Source: Dermatophagoides farinae (Eukaryota > Arthropoda > Arachnida > Sarcoptiformes > Pyroglyphidae). From it: DNA of 64,000 nucleotides. The notes below the pieces were generated by a model that was given only the letters and a program-made list of their open reading frames with translations, did not search any database and had not been told where the DNA came from. Positions 63,705-64,000 of this stretch are shown here, piece by piece (within the stretch, counting starts at the first letter, position 1; each line of letters begins with the position of its first letter). The stretch is from contig NC_134678.1 of NCBI RefSeq assembly GCF_024713945.1, positions 992,001-1,056,000 on the forward strand. Reading direction: 5' to 3'. The position numbers and the translations under genes were made by a program.

Positions 63705-64000
63705 TTAACTTTTTCGTATACGTTTCTCTACACATGAATGAATTTGATGATGATTATTTTCATTCGTTTTTTCCATATTGTCACAGCCATCATCATCATC
63801 GTCTTCGTCATCATGATCGTTTTTAAATTGTTCTTTATTATTGTCACAGCCATTATCATCATGATCGTCATTTAATGATCGTTTATTTTCACCTAAATTA
63901 ATATTTTAAACTTATTTGAATTTTGTTTTTTTTTTGATTTTTTTTTCTATTAAGATCAATGTTCAAACTTACCTTTAATATCTGCTATTGTGGTTGTTAT
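63705..64000 (-). CDS. Last two coding exons of an unidentified gene (partial at right edge)
   Basis: Minus-strand exon 64000-63973 (at least 28 bp, continuing beyond the window) ends at a strong donor GTAAGT. An 80-bp intron (63893-63972) follows, then the final exon 63892-63705, ending in TAA at 63707-63705. Only one frame is open in the outer exon, and it joins in phase (AAA G|GT GAA). The visible C-terminus reads ITTTIADIKGENKRS, then an Asp/Asn-rich region in which a block ending NGCDN recurs as DGCDN, then IHSCVEKRIRKS. No domain is recognisable in this fragment. The intron size matches the other genes here. The acidic, low-complexity tail is typical of proteins in this genome. Confidence 0.55.

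Overview
This is animal nuclear DNA from a compact, clearly AT-rich genome. Every intron in the left-hand genes is 55-85 bp with GT/AG ends. The proteins are full of Asn, Ser, Gln, Asp and His runs, and the non-coding DNA is saturated with microsatellites (CAT/ATG, CAA/TTG, CA/GT, GA/CT, poly-A/T). A BarH-class homeobox gene plus PIGA, ELMOD, HSD17B8 and PHF3-type genes point to an arthropod. Tiny introns with this repeat style fit an acariform mite, perhaps an astigmatid such as a dust or scab mite; that placement is inference. No rRNA, tRNA, CRISPR array, transposase, reverse transcriptase or viral gene was recognised.

Left part (about 0.76-15.4 kb): dense housekeeping genes. In order they are an ELMO-domain GAP gene (+, 4 exons), PIGA (-, 4 exons, tail to tail with ELMOD), an HSD17B8-like short-chain dehydrogenase (+, one exon, head to head with PIGA across a 167-bp shared promoter), a small WBP1/VOPP1-like cysteine-rich membrane protein (+, 2 exons), an 11-exon PHD / TFIIS-like / SPOC protein of the PHF3-DIDO1 type (-), and two intronless minus-strand genes of unknown function 23 bp apart. 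One of these two is built from four tandem repeats of about 42 residues. I joined all exons by reading frame and splice sites. Each joined CDS is a whole number of codons: 317, 457, 249, 127 and 1880 residues for the five recognised genes.

Middle part (15.4-42.1 kb): about 18.5 kb without a recognisable gene, then a BarH-like homeobox gene on the plus strand (33896-42081, 4 exons, 899 residues). Two of its introns are long (3.5 and 1.9 kb) and the homeodomain is split over three exons.

Right part (42.1-63.7 kb): another 21.6 kb without a convincing gene. At the right edge lie the last two coding exons of an unidentified minus-strand gene (63705-64000), which continues beyond the window.

The contrast between crowded housekeeping genes and a lone homeobox gene in the middle of about 40 kb of non-coding DNA is the main large-scale signal. 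It suggests a regulatory landscape around BarH. In these deserts a GC-rich 10-mer (GCGCCAATAA) recurs four times, long GA arrays lie on both sides of the gene, and several perfect palindromes are present. No clearly new multi-gene system was found. The best candidates for new biology are the tandem-repeat protein at 14666-15394 and the recurrent desert motif.
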